Assembly: GCA_018266455.1 (NCBI GenBank) | Contig: JAFEAJ010000044.1 | Coordinates: 43,850 to 107,849 of the forward strand | Reading direction: 5' to 3' | Origin: Bacteroidota bacterium | GTDB taxonomy: Bacteria > Bacteroidota > Bacteroidia > Chitinophagales > Chitinophagaceae | Length of the DNA stretch: 64,000 nucleotides | In this document: piece by piece, positions 17,645 to 26,255 of the stretch | Position numbering within the stretch: position 1 is the stretch's first letter | How the letters are laid out: each line of letters starts with the position of its first letter | The notes under the pieces: model-generated | Database searches by the model: none | The model's input: the letters and a program-made list of their open reading frames with translations, nothing else | Told to the model about the DNA's origin: nothing | Made by a program: the position numbers and the translations under genes

Positions 17645-19723
17645 ATGTATAAACTTGAAAATTATATTACCGGCAAATGGATTAGCGGCGATGGCGACGG
17701 ACAAACATTATACAATGCCGTAACCGGCAATGCCATTGCGACTGCTTCCACAAAAAATGTAGATTTTGAAGCCATATTGCATTATGCAAGAACCACCGGA
17801 AACCCCGCGCTCCGCAAAATGACTTTTCATGAACGCGGCAATATGCTCAAAGCGCTTGCCGGTCATCTTAAAAATCATCTTGAAAAATTTTATCAAACCA
17901 GTTATCTTACCGGTGCCACCAGGGCGGACAGTTGGATTGATATTGAAGGTGGCATCGGAAATTTATTTTCTTATGCATCGCTTCGCAAAAAATTTCCCGA
18001 TGAAATATTTTGCACTGATGGCGAAGCCATTAACCTCAGTAAGGAGAACAGCTTCATGGCACAGCATATTTTGGTGCCGAAAGAAGGAACAGCTATTCAC
18101 ATCAATGCATTTAACTTTCCTGTGTGGGGCATGCTCGAAAAAATTGCAGTGAATTTACTGGCAGGCATGCCCGCTGTGGTAAAGCCTGCCACCATTACTT
18201 CTTTTTTAACAGAAGTTGTGGTAAAAGAAATCGTTGCGTCCAACATTCTTCCGGAAGGCGCACTGCAACTGATTTGCGGAAGCGCAGGCGATTTGCTGGA
18301 ACATGTTACACCACAGGATGTAATTACTTTTACCGGCTCGGCCTCAACCGGGTTAATGCTGAAATCGCAGAAAAAAATTCTCGAAGGAAATGTTCCGTTC
18401 AACATGGAAGCCGATTCGCTCAATTGCATTGTGCTTGGCAATGATGTTCATCCCGGCATGGCTGAATGGGATATTTTTATTAAGGAAGTGAGAAAAGAAA
18501 TGACTGTGAAAGCAGGGCAAAAATGCACGGCCATCAGGAGGATTTTTGTTCCGGAAAATAAAATGGAAGATGCATGGAAGGCCATCAGCACATCATTATC
18601 TCAAACAGTCATAGGTAATCCGCTGAACGAAAAAGTGCGTATGGGTTCACTGGCAGGATTATCACAGCGCGAAGAAGTGAAAAACCAAATACGCAAACTG
18701 CTTGCTTCCTCCCAAATTATTTATGGCAGTATGGACAGCGTGCAAGCCATTGACGCAGACGCAGACAAAGGCGCTTTTTTAAGCCCGGTTTTATTGCTCA
18801 ACGAAAAACCATTTTCATCAAATGCTTCGCATGAAGTAGAAGCCTTCGGCCCTGTATCCACCATCATGCCTTATAAAAATTTTAATGAAGCCATTGAGCT
18901 TTCAAAAAAAGGCAAAGGTTCTTTATGCAGCACAATTGTTACTGCTGATTATAAAATCGCGAAACAATACGTGCTCGGGTCAGCCACGCACCACGGAAGG
19001 ATTTTGATATTGAATAATGAGTGCGCGAAAGAAAGCACTGGACATGGGTCTCCACTGCCAACGCTTGTTCACGGCGGGCCCGGGCGAGCCGGCGGTGGCG
19101 AAGAAATGGGCGGCGCACGCGGAGTGATGCATTATATGCAGCGAGTAGCAGTGCAGGGCTCGCCAACAAGCATTACAAATGTTATTAATCAATATCAGCA
19201 ATATGCAAAGGGAATTACCAGCACAATTCATCCTTTCAAAAAATATTTTGAAGAATTGAAAATTGGCGACCAGATGGTCACGGAAAAGAGAGCCATCACT
19301 TCAGAAGACATTAACCGTTTTGCAGATTTAAGCGGAGACCATTTTTATGCACATCTTGCTAAAACAGATTTTTCTGACACGATGTTTGAAAAGCAGGTGG
19401 CGCACGGATATTTTATTATGAGCGCCGCTGCAGGATTATTTGTTGACAGCTATCAAAAAAACCCGGTGCTGCTCAATTACGGCATTGATGAATTGCGCTT
19501 TACCAAACCAATTTATCCCGGCGCTGAAATCTACATCCGGTTTACCTGTAAAGAAAAATTACCCAGCGATTTGCGCAAAATAGACAAGGCCGAAGATTTT
19601 AAACGGGGAGGTGATATTGAAAAAGGCATCGTAAAATGGCTGGTCGAAATTTTTGATGAAACAAATGAATTGGCTGGCCTTGCAACTATTCTGACGATGG
19701 TTAGAAAGAAAAATCGTTCATAA
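17645..19723 (+). CDS. paaZ: Bifunctional PaaZ (oxepin-CoA hydrolase / semialdehyde dehydrogenase)
   Basis: 692 aa. In aerobic phenylacetate degradation PaaZ opens the oxepin-CoA ring and oxidises the resulting semialdehyde with NADP+. The N-terminal aldehyde dehydrogenase domain has FTGSASTG and the catalytic C294 in GQKCTAI. The C-terminal MaoC-like hotdog domain (about 540-690) keeps the hydratase residues D565 and H570 in GDHFYAH. Both active sites look intact. The ATG at 17645 is preferred over an upstream TTG at 17621. No paaABCDE oxygenase genes are in the window; an enoyl-CoA hydratase gene lies 1.4 kb downstream. Confidence 0.93.
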   Translation: MYKLENYITGKWISGDGDGQTLYNAVTGNAIATASTKNVDFEAILHYARTTGNPALRKMTFHERGNMLKALAGHLKNHLEKFYQTSYLTGATRADSWIDIEGGIGNLFSYASLRKKFPDEIFCTDGEAINLSKENSFMAQHILVPKEGTAIHINAFNFPVWGMLEKIAVNLLAGMPAVVKPATITSFLTEVVVKEIVASNILPEGALQLICGSAGDLLEHVTPQDVITFTGSASTGLMLKSQKKILEGNVPFNMEADSLNCIVLGNDVHPGMAEWDIFIKEVRKEMTVKAGQKCTAIRRIFVPENKMEDAWKAISTSLSQTVIGNPLNEKVRMGSLAGLSQREEVKNQIRKLLASSQIIYGSMDSVQAIDADADKGAFLSPVLLLNEKPFSSNASHEVEAFGPVSTIMPYKNFNEAIELSKKGKGSLCSTIVTADYKIAKQYVLGSATHHGRILILNNECAKESTGHGSPLPTLVHGGPGRAGGGEEMGGARGVMHYMQRVAVQGSPTSITNVINQYQQYAKGITSTIHPFKKYFEELKIGDQMVTEKRAITSEDINRFADLSGDHFYAHLAKTDFSDTMFEKQVAHGYFIMSAAAGLFVDSYQKNPVLLNYGIDELRFTKPIYPGAEIYIRFTCKEKLPSDLRKIDKAEDFKRGGDIEKGIVKWLVEIFDETNELAGLATILTMVRKKNRS

Positions 19724-19759
19724 TTGGTTTCTGGGTTAATTTTATTCTAAACAGCTTGC

Positions 19760-20134
19760 ATGAAAATCATTCCACAAATTCTGATAGCTTTGATTGCTAT
19801 AGAACACCTCTTTTTTTTATGGCTCGAAATGTTTGCCTGGGAAACGAAAGCAAAACGAATTTTCAGGGGCAGCATGGCAGAAGGCCTGTTTAAGCCCACC
19901 CGTAAACTTGCAGCCAATCAGGGGCTTTATAATGGATTCCTGGCAGCCGGACTGTTATGGACATTTTTAATAAGCAATGAAGAATGGAAAACAAACATCT
20001 CCCTTTTCTTTTTGTGCTGTGTATTGTGTGCCGGCTTGTACGGGGCATGGTCTGTCGGCAAAATAATTTTTTTTGTGCAGGGGTTGCCTGCGCTCTTTGC
20101 ATTATTGCTCCTCTTGTTGGTAAACGGCGGATAG
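19760..20134 (+). CDS. DUF1304 family membrane protein
   Basis: 124 aa with four hydrophobic helices. The pattern LIAIEHLFFLWLEMFAW at the N-terminus, then NQGLYNGFLAAGL, and a final helix near GLPALFALLL is characteristic of DUF1304, a small integral inner-membrane family of unknown function. It follows paaZ by 36 bp on the same strand and may be co-transcribed, but DUF1304 genes are found in many contexts, so a link to phenylacetate metabolism is not implied. Confidence 0.88.
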   Translation: MKIIPQILIALIAIEHLFFLWLEMFAWETKAKRIFRGSMAEGLFKPTRKLAANQGLYNGFLAAGLLWTFLISNEEWKTNISLFFLCCVLCAGLYGAWSVGKIIFFVQGLPALFALLLLLLVNGG

Positions 20135-20231
20135 GGACTTCTAATGGAAATCATTTCCGAACAATTTTAAACGCCTTTGCTTATATATGGGAAATGCCAA
20201 TCAAAAATCCATTCAGGCTATACGAGCTTCC

Positions 20232-20858
20232 TTATGGGTTCAAATCAGCCATTTTTCTTTGAAGCTGGCTAAAGGATTGATAAGGGGCATTAGTGGAAAA
20301 CATATTGGCTATCCATGCAGGGATATTGCCGCCCGGGTTCCAGTCAAGAATATATTCAATGCGCATTAAGGAAGGGCCGAGCGTGCTGATTGTCCACTCT
20401 GCTTTTAAAAAAGGCACCCTTACAATATGCTCTTTTTCTTTGAATCTATTAACCAGGTTGAAGGAAGATATACGCATCTGTTTTTTTGCGGAGTCCATCC
20501 ATATCCTGGTGTCACTGTAAAAATCGCGGTTCGATAATGGCCATGGTGCTGATACTTCGGAATAGTACACCAGTTCATCATTGTTTTTTTTCTCAACGAG
20601 CATGCTTGTTTTGCAGGCGTACACCCAGTCTTTATAACGTGGGACATCCTCTATAATGGAATGCAGTTGTTCAAAATTCCCACGTAGATTAAAAACTGCT
20701 TTCAGTTCATTAAATTTTGAAGCCTCTGTGCTGCGGGTATAAATGCGTATGCTGTCCTTATCTTTTTTTAATTCCCATGCAGGCTGCGACAGCAGTTCAT
20801 TGCAGGGCAACCAGGCAATTAAAAAAAAAGAAAATGATTTGGCTAAACTGTTTATCAT
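20232..20858 (-). CDS. START-domain lipid-binding-like protein
   Basis: 208 aa. A signal peptide or anchor (about 1-30) precedes a START-type domain: WELKKDKDSIRIYTR, then FNELKAVF, PRYKDWVYACKTS, PWPLSNRDFYS, and a C-terminal helix after WNPGGNIPAWIANMF. These positions match small bacterial START proteins thought to bind a hydrophobic ligand in a helix-grip fold. I use the ATG at 20858; an earlier in-frame start (20933) would add 25 residues before the signal peptide. Ligand and role are unknown. It converges with the DUF1304 gene. Confidence 0.85.
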   Translation of the reverse strand: MINSLAKSFSFFLIAWLPCNELLSQPAWELKKDKDSIRIYTRSTEASKFNELKAVFNLRGNFEQLHSIIEDVPRYKDWVYACKTSMLVEKKNNDELVYYSEVSAPWPLSNRDFYSDTRIWMDSAKKQMRISSFNLVNRFKEKEHIVRVPFLKAEWTISTLGPSLMRIEYILDWNPGGNIPAWIANMFSTNAPYQSFSQLQRKMADLNP

Positions 20859-21067
20859 GAAATGTGGCAAATATATCCTAAGGACAGTATTGTCCAATAA
20901 TGCGGATTGGGTAAAAATAGTTTTTTTGGCCAAACCATGTACCGGCTTGGCACAACCTGTTAATAAGATTTCTGGCTAAACCAGTCCAGCACCAAAAACG
21001 GGAGCCTCTGTTTTTAATGTATGTGCTCTTTGCAGGGGCATAATTCTTTTCTCACCTATTTTCGCTG

Positions 21068-21075
21068 TAGATTTG
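21068..21075 (+). promoter_or_regulatory. Possible -7 element of the enoyl-CoA hydratase gene
   Basis: TAGATTTG fits TAnnTTTG and lies 29 nt before the ATG at 21105. No clear -33 TTTG is present. Confidence 0.35.
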
Positions 21076-21104
21076 GTTATAAATAATCCTTGTCAGGAAT
21101 CTAT

Positions 21105-21881
21105 ATGCAACACGAAATACAGGGCGGTTATGTAAAAGTTGAACTGCACAATGGCGCCTGCATTATTGAGTTTTTCCATCCGCACAGCAATTCACTGCCC
21201 CGGAAAATGCTAGAAGGGCTGGCTACAGAAATACATGCAGCAGGCAATAACGGCGATGTAAAAGTCGTCCTGCTGCGCTCGGCTGGCGATAAGGCTTTTT
21301 GCGGCGGTGCATCCTTCGATGAGCTGCTCGACATAAAAACAAAAGAAGAAGGCACAGTCTTTTTTACCGGCTTTGCCCATGTGATCAATGAAATGCGCAA
21401 GTGCCCAAAATTTATTATTGTGCGCATACACGGCAAATGTGTGGGCGGAGGCCTGGGCATTGCCGCTGCCGCTGATTATGCCATTGCGGCGGAAGGTGCT
21501 GACATCAAGCTCAGCGAACTGGCTTTTGGCATTGGCCCTTTTGTAGTGGGACCGGCTGTAGAAAGAAAGATTGGCCTTTCTGCTTTTACCCAACTGGCCA
21601 TCGATGCAGCCATGTTCCGAAACGCTGACTGGGCAAGAAGAAAAGGCCTGTATGCAGAACTGCATCCCGATGCCGGGGGCATGGACGAATCCATCAGCAG
21701 GCTCATGGAAGTGCTGGCTCATTACAGCCCTGATGCTATGAGTGAAATGAAAAAAGCGTTTTGGCATGGCACAGGGCATTGGGATGAACTGCTGGCCGAG
21801 CGGGCTGCCATTAGTGGCAGGCTGATTTTGAGCGAGTATTCAAAAAAAGCACTGGAAAAGTTTAAGGGCAAAAGGAAATGA
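21105..21881 (+). CDS. Enoyl-CoA hydratase/isomerase family protein
   Basis: 258 aa crotonase-fold enzyme. The oxyanion-hole regions FCGGASFDEL and GKCVGGGLGIAAAADYAIA are clear, and the ELAFGIGP segment carries a Glu-containing active-site loop. In Bacteroidota similar proteins act in phenylacetate or beta-oxidation pathways; the presence of paaZ 1.4 kb upstream makes a PaaF/PaaG-like role possible but not proven. I use the ATG at 21105; a TTG at 21090 would add five residues. No neighbouring acyl-CoA gene is in the same operon. Confidence 0.88.
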   Translation: MQHEIQGGYVKVELHNGACIIEFFHPHSNSLPRKMLEGLATEIHAAGNNGDVKVVLLRSAGDKAFCGGASFDELLDIKTKEEGTVFFTGFAHVINEMRKCPKFIIVRIHGKCVGGGLGIAAAADYAIAAEGADIKLSELAFGIGPFVVGPAVERKIGLSAFTQLAIDAAMFRNADWARRKGLYAELHPDAGGMDESISRLMEVLAHYSPDAMSEMKKAFWHGTGHWDELLAERAAISGRLILSEYSKKALEKFKGKRK

Positions 21882-22032
21882 GATAGATGAAGATGGCGCA
21901 TGCTAAAGCACCTCTCAAAAGCCAGGATAATTGCGCAAAAGGGAAGAGGATGCGGCAAAGCTATAAAATCAATCTTTGTTTTCCTATTTTGCTTTGCGTG
22001 AAATCGACAAAATTTTCGGGCGAGGGAGCTTC

Positions 22033-22668
22033 TTACAGGTCATCGTAAGCATACAGGGGGTCAATGTGCGAACCGGCGCTCATTTTGAAAACAGGTTTAA
22101 TGACCCCGTCTTTCAGTCCATACACCCATCCATGCAAATGAGGTTTGTTCTCATGTTTCCATGCACGTTGTATGATGGATGTTTTTGCCAGGTGCAGCAC
22201 CTGTTCCTGCACATTAAGCTCTGTTAAACGATCGGCTCGTTTTTCAACATCGCCAATTGCTTCCAGCTCATCACGATGCAGCCGGTAAACATCTTTAATG
22301 TTCCTTAGCCACATGTTCAGCACTTGTTTGAAATCATGGTTGGTCATGGCAGCTCTAATGCCCCCGCAGCCATAATGCCCACAAACGATAATGTGTTTCA
22401 CTTTAAGATGTACCACTGCATATTCCAGCACGCTCAACAGGTTCACATCAGTATGGATCACCAGGTTGGCAATGTTGCGGTGCACAAAAATCTCGCCGGG
22501 CTGTGTGCCGGTGATCTCGTTGGCCGGGACGCGGCTGTCGCTGCAACCAATCCATAAAAACTCTGGCGATTGCAGGTGCGACAAGCGCTCGAAATATTCA
22601 GGGTCACCTGATTTTATTTCCTCCGCCCACGCCTTGTTCTCTGATAATAATTTTTGTATTGACTCCAA
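22033..22668 (-). CDS. Beta-class carbonic anhydrase
   Basis: 211 aa. It interconverts CO2 and bicarbonate in the cytoplasm. Zinc ligands C42, H98 and C101 and the D44/R46 dyad are in GCSDSR and CGHYGCGG, as in the E. coli Can group. The start appears to be TTG at 22668: no ATG lies in frame nearby, and the N-terminus then aligns with relatives (KLLSENKAWAEE). The gene begins 21 bp after fabG ends, so the two are probably co-transcribed. This may supply bicarbonate for carboxylation in fatty acid synthesis, though that is inference. Confidence 0.95.
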   Translation of the reverse strand: MESIQKLLSENKAWAEEIKSGDPEYFERLSHLQSPEFLWIGCSDSRVPANEITGTQPGEIFVHRNIANLVIHTDVNLLSVLEYAVVHLKVKHIIVCGHYGCGGIRAAMTNHDFKQVLNMWLRNIKDVYRLHRDELEAIGDVEKRADRLTELNVQEQVLHLAKTSIIQRAWKHENKPHLHGWVYGLKDGVIKPVFKMSAGSHIDPLYAYDDL

Positions 22669-22689
22669 GTACTGTAAAATTTATAAGTA

Positions 22690-23439
22690 CTAAATATTCA
22701 ATCCACCACAAGCGCTGATAACCTGCCCTGTGATGTATGAGCTCATGTCGCTGGCAAGGAATAGTGCGGTGTTTGCAATTTCTTCAGCACTGCCAAACCT
22801 TCCCAATGGGATTTTTTCGAGAAACGATTTGGAGGCATCCCCTTCTTTGAGATAGTGGGTCATATCTGTTTCAATAAAACCAGGCGCAATCGCATTGCAG
22901 CGGATATTGCGGCTCCCTAATTCCTGGGCTATTGATTTTGTAAAACCAATAATCCCGGCTTTGGAAGCAGCGTAACTGCTTTGGCCTGCATTGCCTTTAA
23001 TACCGATGATGGAGCTCATGTTCACAATGCTCCCGTTTTTGGCTTTCATCATTGGGCGGATGACCTGTTTGGTAATGTTATAAACACTTTTCAGGTTAAT
23101 GGCCATCACTTCGTCCCATTGTTCCGGAGTGAGGCGAAGAAGAAGGTTGTCTTTTGAGATGCCCGCATTGTTAATGCAAATATCAACTGTGCCGAATTCT
23201 TTTGTCACCGCGTTCACAAATGCTTCGCACTCCGCATATACGGCAGCGTTGCTTCTATATGACCTTGTCTTCGCTCCAAGCCGGGAAAGTTTTTCTTCCA
23301 GTGCTTTTGCTCTTTCCTCGCTGCTGAGGTAAGTAAAAGCAATGTTTGCGCCATGCTCGGCAAGCTTCAAAGCAATTGCTTCTCCGATTCCACGACTTGC
23401 GCCCGTAACTATGGCTATTTTATTTTCCAGCAGTTTCAT
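22690..23439 (-). CDS. fabG: 3-oxoacyl-ACP reductase FabG (SDR family)
   Basis: 249 aa short-chain dehydrogenase. The Rossmann motif TGASRGIG is at 12-19, NNAG follows, and the catalytic Ser and Tyr-Lys lie in MSSIIG and YAASKAG. RCNAIAPGFIETDMT and the C-terminal ISACGGLNI are FabG-like. It should reduce 3-oxoacyl-ACP with NADPH in fatty acid elongation, although some SDR paralogues serve PHA or other pathways. It is upstream of, and probably co-transcribed with, the carbonic anhydrase gene. It is not next to acpP or fabF, so it may be a secondary copy. Confidence 0.9.
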   Translation of the reverse strand: MKLLENKIAIVTGASRGIGEAIALKLAEHGANIAFTYLSSEERAKALEEKLSRLGAKTRSYRSNAAVYAECEAFVNAVTKEFGTVDICINNAGISKDNLLLRLTPEQWDEVMAINLKSVYNITKQVIRPMMKAKNGSIVNMSSIIGIKGNAGQSSYAASKAGIIGFTKSIAQELGSRNIRCNAIAPGFIETDMTHYLKEGDASKSFLEKIPLGRFGSAEEIANTALFLASDMSSYITGQVISACGGLNI

Positions 23440-23505
23440 GCATGATGTTTTAGGTTAGTTGGATTTTCCTGCAAGATAAAAGAAAGAATTTTTATACCAT
23501 CAATC

Positions 23506-24447
23506 TTACAATAATGACGGCCTTTCGGATATTTCATGATATTTGACCACGTCTTTTGCATAATAATGGATGACCATGCTTTTTCTTGTCGATTCCCGGT
23601 TTGCTACAGGCATTCCGCCATGGATCAGGTTGGCATGCCATATCAGCACATCGCCTTTTTGGGCAAGAAAAATTTTCTTTTCCAGGTTCTTCTCTTCCAT
23701 TAATTTCTCCATCAGGTCTTCATATTCGGTATACTCTTTTCTGTGAGATGAAAATACAGCGATGCGATCAGCTAATTCGGTATTCAGCAAATAAGGCATG
23801 CAGTGGCTGCCGGGATAATAAAACAAAGGGCCATTGTCCGCAGTTGTGTCTTCCAGTGCAATCCACGCAGCAATCAGGTAACCCAAGGGGTAGGTAGTCA
23901 TGTGGATACTGTCTGAATGAGCCCGCTGGCCGCTTCCATAAATAAAATTCAAAGTCTGGAATGGGACTACTTCTTTATCAAGAATAAAAGATAAAATATC
24001 AGTGAGCTTTTTTTCGTAAGTAAGGTTTTTAATGAATGGGGAAATGCGGTTAGCGAAAGGCAGCTTATTGAAATGGGTTGGCCGAATTTTTTTTTGACTG
24101 GCTAATTTTTCGATTTCCAGGTTTATGGCATTTACTGTAACATCATCGAAGAAATTTTTAAGTATGATATAACCGTTGTCAGACCATGTTGACAATTGTT
24201 CCTGAACAGCTGCTGGAAATTGTTCGAACTCTTGTTTTGTTGGCGCTAATGTTTTTGAATGGCCCCGATCGAGCCAGGCTTTTGGTTCCCTGTCAGGAAA
24301 ATCTTTGCTGGATATAGAGGCTGTTAAAGGTTTATGAACATGGTATTTTTTATACGCAGCCCTATTGTGCAAAAGGTTTTTATAGTGCAGCAGGTTATAA
24401 GCCCGCTTCGCCATTTTAGATTGTTTGAACCAGTCTGATATTGCCAT
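23506..24447 (-). CDS. Phytanoyl-CoA dioxygenase (PhyH) family protein
   Basis: 313 aa Fe(II)/2-oxoglutarate-dependent oxygenase fold. The iron ligands are H177 and D179 in QRAHSDS, with a distal His in WHANLIHGG; an Arg after NRESTR probably binds 2-oxoglutarate. The ALEDTTADNGPLFYYPGSH segment is typical of the family. The N-terminal 70 residues are basic and poorly conserved. It has no signal peptide. The substrate is unknown; many bacterial PhyH proteins act on specialised metabolites. It begins a minus-strand run with fabG and the carbonic anhydrase gene (66 bp gap to fabG). Confidence 0.88.
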   Translation of the reverse strand: MAISDWFKQSKMAKRAYNLLHYKNLLHNRAAYKKYHVHKPLTASISSKDFPDREPKAWLDRGHSKTLAPTKQEFEQFPAAVQEQLSTWSDNGYIILKNFFDDVTVNAINLEIEKLASQKKIRPTHFNKLPFANRISPFIKNLTYEKKLTDILSFILDKEVVPFQTLNFIYGSGQRAHSDSIHMTTYPLGYLIAAWIALEDTTADNGPLFYYPGSHCMPYLLNTELADRIAVFSSHRKEYTEYEDLMEKLMEEKNLEKKIFLAQKGDVLIWHANLIHGGMPVANRESTRKSMVIHYYAKDVVKYHEISERPSLL

Positions 24448-24640
24448 GCCTTTTTTTACGTATTGAAGTTCGCTAAAATAAAATAAACTTTGGTTTTATT
24501 TATTTCTCAGCAACATCCTCGGCTCATCCATAAAGCCTATGGAGAGACATTGCTGGGAAAGAGAAATCGCGGAAAAAGAAATCCTGGCACGGGGAGATGC
24601 TGATGAGAACAGGAAAACGAAAGCTTTGATGGCTGGGGTA

Positions 24641-26170
24641 TTAAAGAAAAGAAGGCTTCGTTTTGCTAAGCATTGAAAGAATTTCATCAATGTATTTTCT
24701 TTCGTTACAAAGCCTGGGCACTTTATGTTGGCCACCCAGTTTGCCCTTGCTGCGCAGCCATTCGGTGAACAAGTTTTTGGGCAATGATTTGACAAGCGGC
24801 ATTCGCAGCGCAATATCTTTATGGCGCTTTGCTTCATAATCGCTGTTGATGTTTTTCAGCGCGGTGTCAAGCTCATAAGTGAAGCGGTTCAGGTTTTCCG
24901 GCTCTTTTTCAAATTCGATAAGCCATTCGTGAGCCCCATTATTATTTTCTGAAAAATAAACGGGAGCAGCAGTATAATCGTTCACAACAGCCCCAGTCTT
25001 TTCGCAGGCAAGCGCTACTGCCTTATCGGTATTGTCAACAATCACTTCTTCGCCAAATGTATTAATATAGTGCTTGAGCCTTCCGCTGACCTTGATCCGG
25101 TAAGGGTTTTTGGTAACAAACTGAACGGTATCGCCCAACAGGTACCGCCATAGCCCGCCATTGGTATTGATCACCAGCGCATAGTTTTTGCCAACCTCCA
25201 CATCTTTTAGGCCAATGGTTTCTGGAGCAGGTTTCCCATATTCTTCCACGGGCATAAATTCCATAAAAATGCCATGGTCAAGAAACAACAGCATGCCATC
25301 ATCATTGGGGTTGGCTTGCGCAGCAAAAAAACCTTCGCTGGCATTATACATATCGAGGTAATTGATTTTTTTGCCGAGCAGCTTATGGAATTGTTCACGG
25401 TAAGGCACAAACGAAACCCCGCCATGGATATATAATTCAAGCGATGGCCAGACTTCGCTCAAACAATTTTTGCCGGCAATTTCCAAAATGCGCCTGACCA
25501 GGACCAGGGTCCAGGTGGGAACGCCGGAAATAGAAGTAACGTTTTCGTTGATGGTGCTTTGCGCGAGCTTTTCAATTTTTTCTTCCCACTCATCGAGCAG
25601 GGCAATATTTAATTCGGGGGTACGTATCCAGGTAGACCAAAATGGCGAGTTCTGTAACAGCAGTGCGCTGAGGTCGCCATAATGTGCTTCCTCATTTAAT
25701 TGATTAATGGTGTGGCTTCCTCCGATTACAAGGCCTTTCCCTGTAAGCAAGTCAGATTCGGGATTGAACATATAATACATTGTCAGCACATCCTTCGCGC
25801 CTTTATAATGGCAGTCTTCCAGGCTTTCTTCGCTAACGGGGATGAATTTACTTTTATCACTGGTGGTGCCACTGCTCTTCGCGAACCAGTTAATGGGGGT
25901 GTTCCACAAAATATTCTGCTCGCCATTCATTATCCTTTGGATATAAGGCTTCAGGTCATCATATTCATGAATGGGCACCGCTTTCTTGAATTCTTTAATG
26001 GAAAAGATTTTCGAGAAGCCATATTTACGGCCAAACTCGGTGTATTGTGCTGCTGTGACCAGGTCTTGCAGCACTTCGCGTTGCACGGCAATGGGGTCTT
26101 GCACCCATCGTTCCATTTGCCATAGCCTCATGCGGGCCAAACGCGATAATGCGGGACTGAGCAATTTCAT
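24641..26170 (-). CDS. GH3 auxin-responsive promoter family protein (acyl-adenylase fold)
   Basis: 509 aa, of the ANL-type adenylating superfamily, GH3 branch. Landmarks are FAKSSGTTSDKSKFIP (the ATP-binding loop), YNASEGFFAAQ (adenine-binding region), and WRYLLGDTVQF with IKVSGRLKHYIN, which correspond to the conserved LGD and hinge region. Plant GH3 enzymes join amino acids to auxin or jasmonate; bacterial members are uncharacterised and probably make some acyl-amide. I use the ATG at 26170; the frame opens three codons earlier with a TTG. It sits between the PhyH gene and the Gfo/Idh gene without close spacing to either. Confidence 0.92.
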   Translation of the reverse strand: MKLLSPALSRLARMRLWQMERWVQDPIAVQREVLQDLVTAAQYTEFGRKYGFSKIFSIKEFKKAVPIHEYDDLKPYIQRIMNGEQNILWNTPINWFAKSSGTTSDKSKFIPVSEESLEDCHYKGAKDVLTMYYMFNPESDLLTGKGLVIGGSHTINQLNEEAHYGDLSALLLQNSPFWSTWIRTPELNIALLDEWEEKIEKLAQSTINENVTSISGVPTWTLVLVRRILEIAGKNCLSEVWPSLELYIHGGVSFVPYREQFHKLLGKKINYLDMYNASEGFFAAQANPNDDGMLLFLDHGIFMEFMPVEEYGKPAPETIGLKDVEVGKNYALVINTNGGLWRYLLGDTVQFVTKNPYRIKVSGRLKHYINTFGEEVIVDNTDKAVALACEKTGAVVNDYTAAPVYFSENNNGAHEWLIEFEKEPENLNRFTYELDTALKNINSDYEAKRHKDIALRMPLVKSLPKNLFTEWLRSKGKLGGQHKVPRLCNERKYIDEILSMLSKTKPSFL

Positions 26171-26255
26171 TACAGGCAAAATAGCAAATCATTAGCACAT
26201 AGCGAAGAGCAGCTTATCCAAAGTTCCAAAACTTTGGATAAGCCGAAGAGTTATT

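Noticed and set aside
21882..22032. Short plus-strand frame after the enoyl-CoA hydratase gene
   Set aside because: Composition is that of translated intergenic DNA, and its end runs into the antisense of the carbonic anhydrase gene.
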